Notes: generated by a model not told the origin, from the letters alone. Shown: positions 34,578 to 46,212, counted from the first letter of the stretch. The stretch: 64,000 nt of DNA from Russula earlei (GCA_025769875.1 JAGFNK010000108.1:1-64000); one strand, 5' to 3'. Program-made: numbers and translations.

Positions 34578-37500
34578 CTTTCGCTGGACTTTTATAACCC
34601 GTATGGCCATGGGGTTCTTTCTGTGATATTCCTCTATTAGTCTAGACGCTTTGATGTTCTCTACTGGCTCCCAAGAGTCATGGGCTTCGGAGTACCCTTC
34701 CCACCAGGACTTGATACTCCAGTTGTTTCCTCCTTCCAGTTCGTCTCGAACCTAAAATCGTTGCTACTTCATATTCCTCTTCTCCTTCCACCAATTCTGC
34801 TTCTGGATTGGTGTAGTTGGCCCCATGCTCCTCGGTTTCCTTGTAAGGTGTCAATAAGGAGGCATGAAACGTGTTATGGATCCTCCAGCGGCTAGGGAGA
34901 TCCAATCTGTATGTCACCGGACTAATCACCTCCGTGATTTCAAAGGGCCCATATCAGTTTTGGGCGTAGTTTCACTGTAGGATGTGTTGTTTTTAGGTTG
35001 GTGCTGTCAAGCCATACCCTTTCTCCTTTCTGATAAGGTTGGAAACTACTTCTTCGCTTCCACATTAGGGAAGCGATCTTCATCGCTTCTTGTGCCTGTG
35101 ATCTCGCTTCCTGGATCCGGACTTTCCAATTGTCTATTCTTGGTATCTTGCTTCCCCGATTTGGCTGGTGTGCTTTGGGCGTAAAGCCCATCCATAAGAA
35201 GAAAGGGGATTGTCTGGTTGTCTCTGAAACGTTAGAATTCATCGTGTATTGCACCAGAGGCAGCCAATCCACCCAATCATCTTGTTGGTGGTTGCAAAAG
35301 ATTCTTAGCGATGTTTCCATCGTCTGATTCGTTCTTTCTGATTGTCCATCTGTCTGGGGATGGTAGGCAGTGCTGATATTCTGTTTGATATGCAGCTGGT
35401 CGCAAAGTTCCCTAATGAACTTGGAACTTATTAGTTTATCTCGATCGGATATGATCTTGCTTGGTACTCCCACAAATGGGAATATTCTGTCCTTGTAGAG
35501 CTGTGCTAGCTCTTCTGCGTCCATTTCTTCTTTGCAAGGAAGCAAGATGACGCCTTTAGTACAATCGTGGTCAGTGACAGTCAATATACTGTCATATCCC
35601 TTCGACTTCGGCAATTTGACCACAAAGTCCATGCTGACAGTCGAGAAGGGAGTAGCCCCTTCTTCTGGTGGAATGGGATACAAGGGAGGTCGATTTGGAT
35701 GAGTGTTTGACTTGTTACTTTGGCAAATTGCGCATCCTTCCACATATCGATCGACAAAGCGTCTTATGGTGGGCCACCAGTAGTATCGCATCATTCCCAG
35801 TAATGTTTTAGCTTTTCCTGGGTGTCCTGCTGTGGGACTGTCATGATACTGTTCCAGTAACGTCCTGTGGGTTCCTTCGTCGCCTGTAACCACCAAGGCT
35901 TCATTCTTCCACCATAAGTTATGTCGCTTCTCCAGTCGGTGTCTCTGTACCCAATCAAGTAACTTTAATCGGTGTCTTTCTTCCCCTTGTTGGTTCTTTA
36001 TCCGTTCTTCCAATGCAGTAGTGTGCATTACTCGAATAAAAAGATGGTCAGGTAGCGCGACCACTTCTTCTTTATCCCCTTGTCCATCGTCAAGGTCAGG
36101 TCTCCTTGACAGGGCATCTGCTTTATTCCTTGCCCCTGCCTGATGTTTCAATTCTAAGTCGAAGTCCGCCAAGAAGGTAATGTATCTTGCCACTCGACCA
36201 TTTATTCGCTGAGGGTGTCGGTAATGCAACAGGTTCGCATGGTCTGTATAAACCACCACCTTATGCTTTGCTCCCATGAGTAGGTGTCGCCAGTGTTTCA
36301 AGGCTCGCACCATGGCTAAGAACTCTTTGTCCCATATGTCGTAGTTCTTCTCTGCTTGTTTCAAGGCTGCTGAGAAGTAACCTATTGGCCTCCTCTTTCC
36401 TTGTTCGTCCTTCTGGAATAATACTGCTCCAATGGCATAATTGGACGCGTCTACTTCCAGTTCAAAGGGTCGCTCCTCATCAGGATGGAGCAGGACAGGG
36501 TCAGAAGATACTATCTGGATAAGTCGTTCCAGAGCATCTTTGCATTCTTGGGTCCATTCAAATGGCACCCCTTTCTTTGTCAAGGCAATAATGGGTCGAG
36601 CAATCTGACTGAATCCTCGAATGAAAGCCCTATTGTAACTGAGGACTCCCATGACTTTGCGCACTTCGTGTATGTCCTTGATTTCCCGAGGCCAGTCCGT
36701 GATTCCTCGGACTTTGGAGGCCTCAATCTTCATCTTCCCTTCGTCTATGTCCCATCCTAGCATGGTTAGTTTTCGCACCATGAACTGGCACTTCTGGGGT
36801 TTCAGGAAGTATGACTTCTTCTGCATCAGCGTGAGTAGTTCGTTGACACATTGCTCATGGATTTCTAGTTGTTCAGGACTGTCCCCCGTGGCAATTCCAA
36901 AGTCATCCAGATAGTTGACCGTGTATTCTGCCCATCGGTCCAGCCAGTCACCGAAGTCTCTTCTCATCAGCCTAGTAAAGAAGGCTGGTGCGTTCTTGAG
37001 CCCAAAATACATGACGTTGGGCAGGTAGGTTCCATATGGCATCTTGAAGGCTGCCTTCCAGCGATCTCCTTCTGCCAGTCGCACATTATTGTATCCCCAT
37101 CGTATATCGAATTTGGAGAAGACCTTTTTCCCTCGGAGTCTTTCCACCTCTTGTTCCAGATGTGGTAAAGGTTCATTGTCTCGTCTGGTCCACTGATTTA
37201 GTCGTCGATAGTCTACAATGATCCTCTTCTCCTTGCTGTCCTTCTTGCCAATGAAGAACACTGGAGATGTGTAGCTGGATGGACCTGGAGTGATGTATCG
37301 CTTCTCTACTTCATCAGCTAGGAATTTCTTGAGGTATTCTTGCTCATCTCGTGTTAGGGGGTACACTTTGCAGTTTAGTTCCTTTGGTGCGTCAGGTAAC
37401 AGCTCTATCTGCATGTCTGGTTCCCTTGGTGGTGGGAACCTCTGGGACTTCTCTTCTGAGAAGACATCTGCAAAGCGGTGGAATTGCTTTGGAACATTGG

Positions 37501-38114
37501 CAAGGGGATCCTCTCCTTCCTGTGGTTTAATCGACTGCTGGGCCCACTTCTGAGCAATAGTCGTCTTTTGTAGGTAAATGGCTTCCCCTTTCTTCAATTG
37601 TCGGTTTTCATCTCTTGCTCGCTTTTGGAGTTTTGTGACATAGAGATCCAGGTACTTGTATCGAGCAGTCTCAATCTGTACCGTTCCTTCCATCAGCTGT
37701 CCTTTCTTCCAGTTGATGGTGGGGTCGAATTCATATAGGAAGGGATATCCCAGGATGACCCGATCCGTTCCTAAATCTGTGAGATAGAACCTTTGCAAGC
37801 TCTCCTTCTCCTTAGTATCGGACGCGAAGCCAGCAGTAATGGGTGAGTTCCCCTTGCCTATTCTGGGTTCCGTCGACGTTTCGTACTACCATGGGTTCAT
37901 GTAGTTCTTGTTTCCCAATCTTCAGTCTTTTCCAAGCTGAGTGATCGATGAAGTTCTCTGTTGCTCCACTGTCCAGTAGAGCAGATTCCTCGGCCATTGT
38001 GTGTGCAGTGACGAAAGTGAACGGAATATTCATAGCATTCAGTCTTCTAATGTACACTTGCAACACACTATTCTTCCTAAGCCAGGCCGTCGACTTAGGT
38101 GTTCCTAAAAACCC
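34578..38114 (-). pseudogene. Gy3 pol: PR-RT-RNase H-IN-chromodomain
   Basis: The protease (about 38066-37812) has ALLDSGATENFID. A one-base shift at about 37813 separates it from the 952-codon frame 37798-34940. That frame contains RT (VDYRRLNQWTRRD, FSKFDIRWGYNN, YLDDFGIATGD with the catalytic DD intact), RNase H (EVDASNYAIGAVLFQ, YTDHANLLHY, NKADALSRRPD), the integrase zinc domain (HDSPTAGHPG ... CAICQ) and the integrase core (VSMDFVVKLP, IISDRD, DGQSERTNQ). Another shift at 34940 leads to the chromodomain (34929-34678, [14 protein letters not shown]) and a last shift leads to [18 protein letters not shown]. Few changes separate it from an intact polyprotein. Confidence 0.9.
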
Positions 38115-40190
38115 TGTTCCATCAGTTCTTCCAATAAGTCCTCCTTCTGTTTGGTGGACATCTTCTTTATGGACGCCGAGGAGGAGCTCTTGTTATAGGT
38201 AGGAGGAGGAGATGTAGATCGCCCGGAGACAGTGCTTTCATTTCCACTGTCCCCTGAGTCGTCCTCCTTCTCTGTTTCCAGAGCTCGAGCTTTCCCTTTG
38301 TCCCTTGAGTTACTTGATTTCTTCTTGACTCTGTCCTTGTCAGGACAGTTCCGACTGATATGTCCTGCTTTCTTGCAGATGAAGCATTTCCCTTCTGCTT
38401 CTGCTAGCAGTTTCTTCTTTTCCTCTGTCAGAGGAGGACTGTCGCTTGGTCCTTGCTGCATCAGTGGATACTGAGTCCACTTCCATTGCATTCGGATCTC
38501 TTTGGTTTCGCCTTTTCCCAACCTGTAGGGATTTCATGCGATTTTCCCTGGTGGTCAACGATCCACCTCCAGATCCAATATTGGCTTTCATGAGCTGGTC
38601 TCTGGCCTGTTCTTCCCTAGCAGCATTGATCCATGCTCGTAGATCATTGATGGCAGGTATGTCTCTGACTGGTCGATTGTAGATTCGTCGCACCAGCCAG
38701 GTGATTAGGCCAGCCTTGTAGGCTTCTACTGCTCCTGGTGAATTCTGGTCCCATCCTGCTTTACTGAGCAGAACAAGGAATTTGCTGGTATAGTCATCCA
38801 GCTGACTGCTGCTTTAGACATGGACAATTGTTGTAGCTCCATGAAAGCGTCTTCAGGCTCTGTGGTGTCTTTGAATTCTCTGAAGAAGTCATCCACAAAT
38901 TCGGTCCAAAAGAGCATGTCAGTTGGATCTAGCTGCACTGGTGCATAAGGAGACGGTGGGTCCCCATTTCTTTTTGCTTCTACCAGGTTCATTTGATTGA
39001 CCACCCATTCATGTACTTTCTCTCCTTTGATGTAAGTGAGAGCTAGGGCTACTCGCTTCATTGGAATAGTCATGGTCGGATTGTCGCTAGTTGAGCAGAT
39101 TCCATAGATTGAAATCCTGGACAAAGTACTTCGTCTTTTTCCTGTCTCCTTTGAAGACTTCAGGAGGGTCTCCTTTTAGAGATCCAGTTGCCCCCATGGG
39201 GGCCTGGTGCTGGCTGAGGTGCCAGATTCGCCCCTGGTCCTACAGGAGGTGCTGCCGGTGGTCCCCCTGCTGGAGGGCCTCCTCCAGGTGGGCCTCCTCC
39301 TGGTACTGGTGGACCTCCAGGTCCGAAGGGGACTCCTCCACCTCCAGGTGGTCCTCCTGCTCCAGGTGGACCACCTCCAGGGTTTACTACGATGGTGGGC
39401 CCTGCTCTTCCACCTGCTGTCTGGGTGGCAATGGTGGCTGTCTGCATTGCTGCAATGGTAGCCATTTCAACTGATTCTTCTGGCTCTTCAACAATTGTTG
39501 GTTCAATGGGCGAGACGTGTACTGTCTGCTCTAGTCTTTCAGCTAGCTCCAATACTTCTGGTGCTTCTGCTTTCTGATCTGTAGTTGGAGGGTCCGACTG
39601 TTCTGTTTCTCCACTTGATGACTTTTGTATCAATGGAGCTGGGTCGTCTACTACTGAGCTTCTGGGTTCCCAATGAGTAGTATAAGGATCTGTCTTGGTT
39701 CCTAAACCTAGGACCTTATATTCGTCGATGTCTTCGTCCTCTCCTGCATAGGGACGTCCTTTGTGGTAATCAACAAAGTACCACTGATCGTTGATGTATT
39801 CACAAGGAAGGTAGCTTCCTTTGTATTGGACCTCGTATCTGTTAGGCCCTTCCTGGTCTGCCCAACACCAGATGGCAGTTCCTTTGATTCCTGAGGGTAG
39901 ATCGTCCCTCTCTCTAGCTTTGAACCAACCAAATTTAGTTCCTTGCTTTGATTTCTGGTTGAACTTTACGCGTATGCTATGTTCTCCTTCAATTTCCAGT
40001 TTGTCCACTCGCCACTGCCTTTCCTAGGGAGTCAGGACTTGTCTGCCCTCTTACCACTGTCTATGCCAATGACAGTAGGGGTCTTTACAGAAGTATGCAT
40101 GTGTCCAACCATGTTGCTCATCGAGAGTCACGTAGTACACCTTCTTCTTGTCGTGGAGAGGTCTGTATAGATTCTCCCCCTTGACTACTT
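38105..40190 (-). pseudogene. Gy3 gag
   Basis: The frame can be followed from about 40190 (VKGENLYRPLHDKKKVYYV, then CKDPYCHWHRQW) through two stops to the open stretch 40008-39160, which has no ATG (GTG). It holds the N-terminal module (YLPCEYINDQWYFVDYH), an acidic linker and a Gly/Pro-rich tract (about 39410-39240). Frameshifts follow near 39180 and 39090, then the capsid-like region (MKRVALALTYIKGEKVHEW) and CCHC knuckle CFICKKAGHISRNC (about 38385-38344). Gag ends EELMEQGF-TAG with the canonical -1 slippery site GGGTTTT at 38114-38108. Confidence 0.82.
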
Positions 40191-40282
40191 CAGCGTAGGT
40201 TGCTGACCGTATGATGACTAGATCCTAGTCTTTAGACTTCCTGCCTATTTCTGGTTCGCTTTCACAGCGATGTCTGTGATAG

Positions 40283-40882
40283 AAGCTCGACTTATGTTAA
40301 GGCTCCAAAGTGCCTTAAATAAGATCAATGGTCGCGTCTATAAATGCGTCCTACCAATGCAGATATGCTTGAGTCAAGCAAGCAATACTCGTGGAGGGGA
40401 AGGAGTGTTAGATCCTTCTAGAGTATGACAACAAGATGAGAGGGGCTCTGCAGACGGGGTAGGAGTCAACTGTTTGGGATTGGCAAACTAAGTCGAGCTT
40501 AAGGCCCAACTGTTTCTACTGGAGGCTTTATATAGCCCTACAAGGATAAGGTTCATGCTACTGTAGTACTGGTTGGTGCTATAGAAGCAAAAGGCGGCTC
40601 ATAGAAGCGAGGTTGCTTCTATGTAAACGATCTCGGTGCTGAAAGCATTAAGTGCTTCCCCAATCAAGGAATCGATGTACGTGGCGGTACAGGAACATCT
40701 GGGACAGAAGCAATGCTACTCATTGCTTCTTCAGTACATCCTCTGAAAGATACGATCAATGCGTTCCGAATGTGATGTCAACGAACATAAACAATCAAGA
40801 TCTGACGCACGCATAATGGAAACAGTGCAGTCCATAGTTCAGGTGTTCCGGCATCTTCCGGACCCCAAACCACTCGGTGACA
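40283..40882 (-). repeat. Gy3 5' LTR and self-complementary primer-binding site
   Basis: The LTR is 40295-40882. On the minus strand, TATATAAAG lies at about 40530 and AAGCTCGACTTA at 40500-40489, about 30 nt downstream, at the predicted RNA start. The first 12 internal bases (40294-40283 on the minus strand, TAAGTCGAGCTT) are its exact reverse complement, so the RNA could fold back to prime reverse transcription. Confidence 0.93.
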
Positions 40883-40887
40883 CTCCC

Positions 40888-41330
40888 CCACTCCCCAACT
40901 GGCAAGAAGGTCTTTACCCTTCAAGAACCCTCCTGCCTATGAGTGCGATGAGGATGACAACAACACTGCCACCCAAGTCTGTCTATCCCCTCTTTCACCT
41001 TCCATCTCCCTCGCCTCAACCCTTCTTGGATCTGAGTGCAACGCCCTGGGACTTGACCTTTTCCCAGCATGCACTCCATCCCCATTCTCCCTTGCTGAGC
41101 AGTTCAAGGCTGCTAAATTCTTCGATGCCCCTCGCCTCCCACAACCCAGCCCTGACTGGATCCCCTCCTCTGACTACACCCTCATTGACTTCACCATCCC
41201 AGAATACCCAGGAGGAACCGGCTACAGGGCCAACTGGTTTCTTATCGAGCTGGAGGCCTGACCAGAACCCCTCATCCATGCTACCCTTGCCAAGGGAGCC
41301 CCCATCTTCTCTCACGTACTTGCACCCATC
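40888..41330 (+). pseudogene. Gy2-b ORF3, second part
   Basis: It continues the frame from 32230 after the Gy3 insertion: PTPQLARRSLPFKNPP, YECDEDDNNTATQV, SLAEQFKAAKFFDAPRLPQ, FTIPEYPGGTGYRANWF. One TGA near 41259 stands where CGA (Arg) would fit, then HATLAKGAPIFSHVLAPI up to the Gy4-a LTR at 41331. The same C-terminal segment is found in Gy2-a (15410-15360, -), so two Gy2 copies support this ORF. No known domain was recognised. Confidence 0.72.
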
Positions 41331-42159
41331 TGTTACGAACCAAGGCCAGGCACTGGCCGAATATTGTCCTATTTCACTCAAGAGAGATCTCTCTCACTTT
41401 GCATTACCAACTCCCTTTCAATTCTTGGGGTATCCCTCCTGTGGTGCAAGATATCACTATTGCAAAGGCACTATAACATGACCAGGCACCTATTTCCTAA
41501 TCGGGTAATCATCGCGTGGCAGCCACATGGTCACCCAGCCACCAGGAACCCAAAACAGTGGCACAAACTCTTAGAAACTGTTGCATAACTCATCTGACAT
41601 CATCAGGGCTCCAATGACATCATGGCTGACTGAGCCACTCCACAGTGACCTCATAGGCTCACTAAGCACTCCACAGTGACATCATAATGATGTCATCGCT
41701 CCACAATGATCAGTAATGCACTCAGTAAGCCTGAAACTTGACACAAGCAAGTTTATGCCTCTGTAGTCCTATTGGATGGTACCAAGGGGTCTAGAATAGT
41801 TCCAGTTCTTTGTAATCGACCCTGTACACTGTATATAAGCCCCAATGAAGTATGGCAGTCGTCAGACTGTCCATTTGTGATACTCTCATCTTCCTGGGTA
41901 CTCCCCCGCGACTGCTCAGTCTAAAGATTCCCCTTGCCTCCAAGGTACTCTTCTACAACCGCCTTGTTTAAAGCCCCCTCGCTACACTGGCCTCCAGCCT
42001 TTGCCTTTGTCTCTTGCAGCATCTACCAGTCCCCATCTGGTACCTCCTCATTGTTTGGCTCATCCTCTTGTTCAACGCCGCCTCCGCCGCGTACCATCTG
42101 TTCTGACCCTTGCCCACATGCTCCTGAGTCCTTAGTGATCAGCAGTACGTGTCTTGACA
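41331..42159 (+). repeat. Gy4-a 5' LTR, 829 bp
   Basis: It starts TGTTACGAACC and ends TGTCTTGACA. GTATATAAG at 41831-41839 precedes AGACTGTCCA (41864-41873). The internal sequence just after the LTR contains TGGACAGTCT (42162-42171), its exact 10-nt reverse complement, taken as the self-priming site. The left flank CCATC (41326-41330) has no partner in view. Confidence 0.92.
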
Positions 42160-42205
42160 TCTGGACAGTCTCTCATCATCCTTGTATTGACCAGCCAATG
42201 CTCAA

Positions 42206-43129
42206 GTGTCCACTCCCAACTCCCCCACTTTTGTCAACACTTCCCTGCGTCTCCCTTCTCCTCTCCAACCCACTCCATGCACTGCCCTTCGTCTCCTCAC
42301 TGAAGACCTCGAACCAGTTGACATGTCCTCGCCCCTCAGCATCCTGTACTCCCCAGAAGCCCCACCAACATCTCCCAATGTTCCCCAGCCTGTCCCAGGC
42401 AACTTTGTCCCTGTCGGCACTCCCCCTCCAGTGGAGAACGAGCAACAGCAAGTGGATCGTCCTCCCTTGCCTGAAGGCTTCCTCAACCATCCCCCCTGCA
42501 CAGCATTTTGCTTCCACCCGCACCAATACTTCATCCTCCCTACCACCAACCGTTCCCGCGAACAGTGGCGTCCCCTCCACAACTTAAATCACCAAGACTA
42601 CCTGTTGCGCATCCCTACTGCAGACCAGTTATCTCGTCGTACCTTCACAGACACTTACACCACCGCCTTTCGAGCACGCGTCGTCCACACTTTTGTGGTG
42701 GAACCCTCCAACACTGCCCTCGCCACTGAGTACAACCTCACCCCCTTCGGCATTTGCTCTAATGTCGGGATATACGCCCCGGACACTGACTTTCCCCTTG
42801 GATGCATCGCATACATTTTTAACTCTTCTTTGTTTAGGAAACTACTTACCTTGCCTGCTATCTACCATCCTGCTTACGAGGGCTCATTTTGCTTATCTAT
42901 CATACATGACTTCATGGACGGACACCTCGCTTTCGCTTACGGTTACTTACATTTCGAGGAGAACAGTAACCGCGTATCCCTACATCATTATTCGACTTAC
43001 ACAGTCGACACTGTATGCTTCAACCCCCAGTTACTTCGCTTCTGTTTCACACCTCGTATTCCCCCTAACCCTCTTGAAATAATTGAGAGGTACCACCTCG
43101 AAACGATAGATCTTGTGCACAGTTCTTGA
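42206..43129 (+). CDS. Gy4-a ORF-A, unknown protein, about 307 codons
   Basis: This is an uninterrupted frame between the primer-binding site and gag. The N-terminal ~100 residues are Pro/Ser-rich. The rest looks globular: CTAFCFHPHQYFILPTTNRS, HLAFAYGYLHFEENSNRVS, then LLRFCFTPRIPPNPLEII near the C-terminus. There is no ATG at the start of the frame (GTG at 42206, also GTG in Gy4-b); the first in-frame ATG is 42323. In 67 aligned codons against Gy4-b (42659-42859) I count 15 silent and 9 replacement codons, a silent excess that implies selection on the protein. AATAAAG occurs twice about 20-40 bp after the stop. No homologue was recognised. Confidence 0.72.
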   Translation: MSTPNSPTFVNTSLRLPSPLQPTPCTALRLLTEDLEPVDMSSPLSILYSPEAPPTSPNVPQPVPGNFVPVGTPPPVENEQQQVDRPPLPEGFLNHPPCTAFCFHPHQYFILPTTNRSREQWRPLHNLNHQDYLLRIPTADQLSRRTFTDTYTTAFRARVVHTFVVEPSNTALATEYNLTPFGICSNVGIYAPDTDFPLGCIAYIFNSSLFRKLLTLPAIYHPAYEGSFCLSIIHDFMDGHLAFAYGYLHFEENSNRVSLHHYSTYTVDTVCFNPQLLRFCFTPRIPPNPLEIIERYHLETIDLVHSS

Positions 43130-43194
43130 AAAGTAAGAACCACCCTTGTAACACTTCAATAAAGATCGAATAAAGATCATCCTTTTGCTTTGAT

Positions 43195-44116
43195 TAAAGT
43201 GCCTCGTGAATATGCCTTAGAAGAAGACGAAGAAGAAGATGCTATCACTTGACACGTCTTAAGCCTAAATCATTATCGAACTTGGACCTCCGTCGCGTTC
43301 CCTGTCTCTACTTCAACCAACTTACACGACGTACCAGAAATTGAACCGCCTCACGAAGACTTCCCCCACCTTATTGTTAAAGAGTTCCTTGAAGTCTTAC
43401 CTTTTGGACAACTCTTAAGCCACGATGAACATGCACTATATCTTGAAACCCTTAGTTGACTCCTGCCACCAGCATGACAACAACTATTATATTGGCACCT
43501 TGCTCAAGCGAAGAACATCCAAGGACAGCCAGTTGACTACCAATCCTTATGCACCAGTGAATTAAACCTCTGGACCAGAGTCATTCAACCATGTCACCAC
43601 ATCGTTATCCACTCCTTGAGAATGGGATATCGCTTATTCTACTTAGCTTGGACCTATATCAGCTACTATCAGCTCACAGTTCAGTTCTACCATCTATGCC
43701 TTAACAGAATACAAAGAGAGGATCGACCTTACATTCAACTTGCAATTGTACCAGGAATACACAATACCTTTGACTGGGAAACTAACTCCTGGTTATATGA
43801 TGTAGATTACAATCAACCTTGGGCGATTACCAGCCCAGATGCCTCATATACTGGTCCCCCTACATATTATTCAGCCCCAGCAGTCCTCGAAGCCTCAAGC
43901 CTCGTCCCTTGACCCCTCACACCAATCCAAACCACTGTCCCAACCAGTCAAGAACGTTGGTCCACCAGTACAGAAGGTACTGAGACAGATCCATGGATTA
44001 CCCAGTGTAACTGCAAAGCAGAGTATTGCACATGCGGTTATTGACCAGACACACCTCCCACTCCTAATGGAATCACCCTGTGGACACCAGGCAATTATCA
44101 TCTCCCAATTCAGTAG
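43195..44116 (+). pseudogene. Gy4-a ORF-B, unknown protein, about 305 codons
   Basis: One frame runs from about GTG 43198 (VPREYALEEDEEED) to TAG 44114-44116. Features: HEDFPHLIVKEFLEVLPFGQ, an aromatic-rich predicted helix (RLFYLAWTYISYYQLTVQFY, about 43630), VPGIHNTFDWETNSWLYD, and a C-terminal Cys cluster CNCKAEYCTC (about 44010). It contains in-frame TGA codons; those at 43457 and 43910 are CGA in Gy4-b, so they are secondary losses. No ATG lies near its start in either copy. No family was recognised. Confidence 0.65.
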
Positions 44117-44700
44117 TCCTGGCTCCTCGACACAGAAGACGTGCAACACCTCAGCAAGCTCCCTCTAGAGAAACAGTTCCAAACGCAAGAGGATTCCTTG
44201 TTGAAAGACCATTACCTCCTACTCCCCCTGACACCTACGTACCCCTGTTTACCAGTCGTATTCCTACACCTGTCGTACCTTCTCAACCCTTTGCATCACC
44301 ATTAGTCGAATCCCCTGATAGTATCGACATTAGAAATACTGAACTACATCTTTATTTGCCAGAACAATCCTTCTTAGCTCTGAACCTACCTACGCAATCG
44401 AAAAGAGAATTACTTGAATTCAAGAACTATTGTATGCAGGCTTGGCATTTAAGGACGACACACTTTGTGGTGTATCAACATCCCACCTGAGAGATAAATG
44501 ACTTTGCTATCTCAGCAGCAGAATTCGAAAGATACTTGTGGAAAACCCAAGTAGTCTTGACCCAAAGTAGCATCACTAAAGAATACTCCTGAATCCACTT
44601 AAGAAAACACCAAGGAAGACCGACACCATTCGACTGAAACCAGCCTACACCATTGCATATCCTTGGAACAACGACCATTGGACTATAACTGCCATCTAGA
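44080..44700 (+). pseudogene. Gy4-a ORF-C, unknown protein, about 205 codons
   Basis: It overlaps the end of ORF-B in the -1 frame. A basic N-terminus (VVLAPRHRRRATPQ) is followed by Pro-rich sequence and a predicted helical part (QSFLALNLPTQSKRELLEFK). TGA codons at about 44488 and 44590 and a one-base deletion near 44618, relative to Gy4-b, break it. Its natural C-terminus, readable from both copies, is YTIAYPWN...WT with TAG at 44698, five bases before the gag ATG. It may be expressed by frameshifting from ORF-B, since it has no ATG of its own at the overlap. Confidence 0.58.
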
Positions 44701-44703
44701 TCT

Positions 44704-46212
44704 ATGAGCACTAGGGGAGACATCACTGACGAAGAAGAAAATCTAATCCCACTCCTATTTGAAAACCTCAGCTATGACACCCAAGATCACTGTTATCGAG
44801 GAAGATTTGCGGGTACACCTATTATCAACCACAGAAATCTTTCTGACACTTGGTTATACGAAGACGAAAACAACGAAGTTACCACCGAACAACTTAAAGC
44901 AGCAGCCCCAGGGGCAGAGCACGTTCAAGACTTCAATCCCTATAACTACACAGGCCTCTTCCTAGACAAACCAGTCAAGTGGAGCCATTCTAGAAAACAT
45001 TGGGTTTACTATAACAATCGAGAAGTCGATTTTACAGCCAGAACAACTCAAGAAGTTACCGCTATCTTAGGAACTGCTCAGAGCACTCGAAGCACTACTC
45101 CAGGACCTTCCACCCGATGTAATACCCAACAACCTACCCCTCATACAATTAGCAACGTACCACAAGCAGTCCCTCAAACACTTACTCCAACTAGAATCCA
45201 ATTACAAGGATCAGCCCCACCTATTGTTACAGCTGCAACAACTCAGAACCCCACCATGTCAAGCAATCCACGCCTCATCGGAACTGCACCAGAACCCTTT
45301 GATGGAAAGGCTGATAATGCAGAAGCCTTTTGGGCAGCTTTGGCCAATTATTACTACATCAATGGTGACTCCTTGACAGATGAAAGCAAGAAAGTCGCCG
45401 CTGCACTAACCCACTTTAAAGTAGGAACACCCGCCGGAGCATGGGCTAGAGAACAAACCACTAAGGCTATGGCTCGTACAGGAGCAGACTATGGATCATG
45501 GGAAGATTTCAAGAAAGCCTTTGCCGATCACTTCATCCCTGCAGAAGCAGAATTGGCCTCCGCTAACACCATGCACACCTATTATCAAGGGAAATTACCA
45601 TTTAATGAATGGTATCAGAAATGGTTGCACCATGCATCACAAGCTACCACTGACAAAAGAACAAAGATGTATGCATTCAGGAAGAACATTAACCCGGCCC
45701 TACATCAGAAAATACTAGGGATCACACCGACACCAACATCACTTGCAGCCCTTGTCAAAGCAGCAAGAGAATTTGACAACCTTTTCCACCTCTACAATTC
45801 CACTGCTTTTCGAGGAGGACGATCTGTCCATGCCCGAGGATTAAACACTCAAGGATCAGACAATCCATTGGAAATTGACTTGTACCAAGGAGAACCTAAT
45901 GAACGACCCTGGGAATCCAGAAGTGAAAGGAAACCCCTCACAGATGCAGAGAAAGAGTTTCGATGCAAGAACAACCTCTGTTATTATTGTGGAAAGAAGA
46001 ATCATATGGCAAATCAATGTAGAGCAAATAAAGCAGCCCAAGGATGCCAATGACAAGGATCTTGCCCCCAAACAGTCAGAGCTACAACCATCCAAGATGA
46101 AAACATCAAACCTATGCAAGAAGAACCTGTTCCTGTTGCATCACTGACAACTTGGAGAGAAACACTTGCAGGCTCAATCCTCCGCCCAAGATCTGCTCCT
46201 ATGGATTTTTAA
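44704..46212 (+). CDS. Gy4-a gag
   Basis: The true ATG at 44704 (MSTRGDITDEEENL) opens 449 codons to TGA 46051, then the same frame continues to TAA 46210. Residues 1-130 form the N-terminal module (HCYRGRFAGTPIINH, DTWLYEDE). Residues about 195-345 are a typical retrotransposon capsid domain (EPFDGKADNAEAFWAALANYY, WEDFKKAFADHF, FNEWYQKW). A CCHC knuckle CYYCGKKNHMANQC lies at about 426-439. The stretch after the TGA is acidic/basic linker ending MDF, where GGATTTT (46203-46209) is the slippery site into pol. It is the best preserved gag in the window. Confidence 0.88.

Larger units (their letters stand above)
32231..40882 (-). mobile_element. Gy3: full-length Ty3/gypsy chromovirus, 8,652 bp
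   Basis: The two 588-bp LTRs (32231-32818 and 40295-40882) and the target duplication CTCCC (32226-32230 and 40883-40887) define the element exactly. Order on the minus strand: 5' LTR, primer-binding site, gag, -1 frameshift site, protease-RT-RNase H-integrase, chromodomain, ORF3, polypurine tract, 3' LTR. The pol core is a single 952-codon frame with all catalytic motifs, the best preserved in the window, but gag, the PR-RT junction and the chromodomain have small indels. Confidence 0.95.
24942..41330 (+). mobile_element. Gy2-b: Ty3/gypsy chromovirus, interrupted
   Basis: Order: 5' LTR, gag (with a Gy4 solo LTR at 26366-27194), -1 frameshift site, protease, RT, RNase H, integrase, chromodomain, ORF3. 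ORF3 is split by the complete Gy3 element (32231-40882, TSD CTCCC) and cut at 41330 by Gy4-a (flank CCATC). The 3' end is not in the window. The element sits in the 5' LTR of Gy1-a, so it is younger than Gy1-a. Confidence 0.9.

Noticed and set aside
40023..40053. A 31-nt intron in the Gy3 gag leader (GTAAGA ... CCCTAG)
   Set aside because: Splicing it out would break the gag frame, and it is shorter than any other intron here; in-frame stops by point mutation explain it better.
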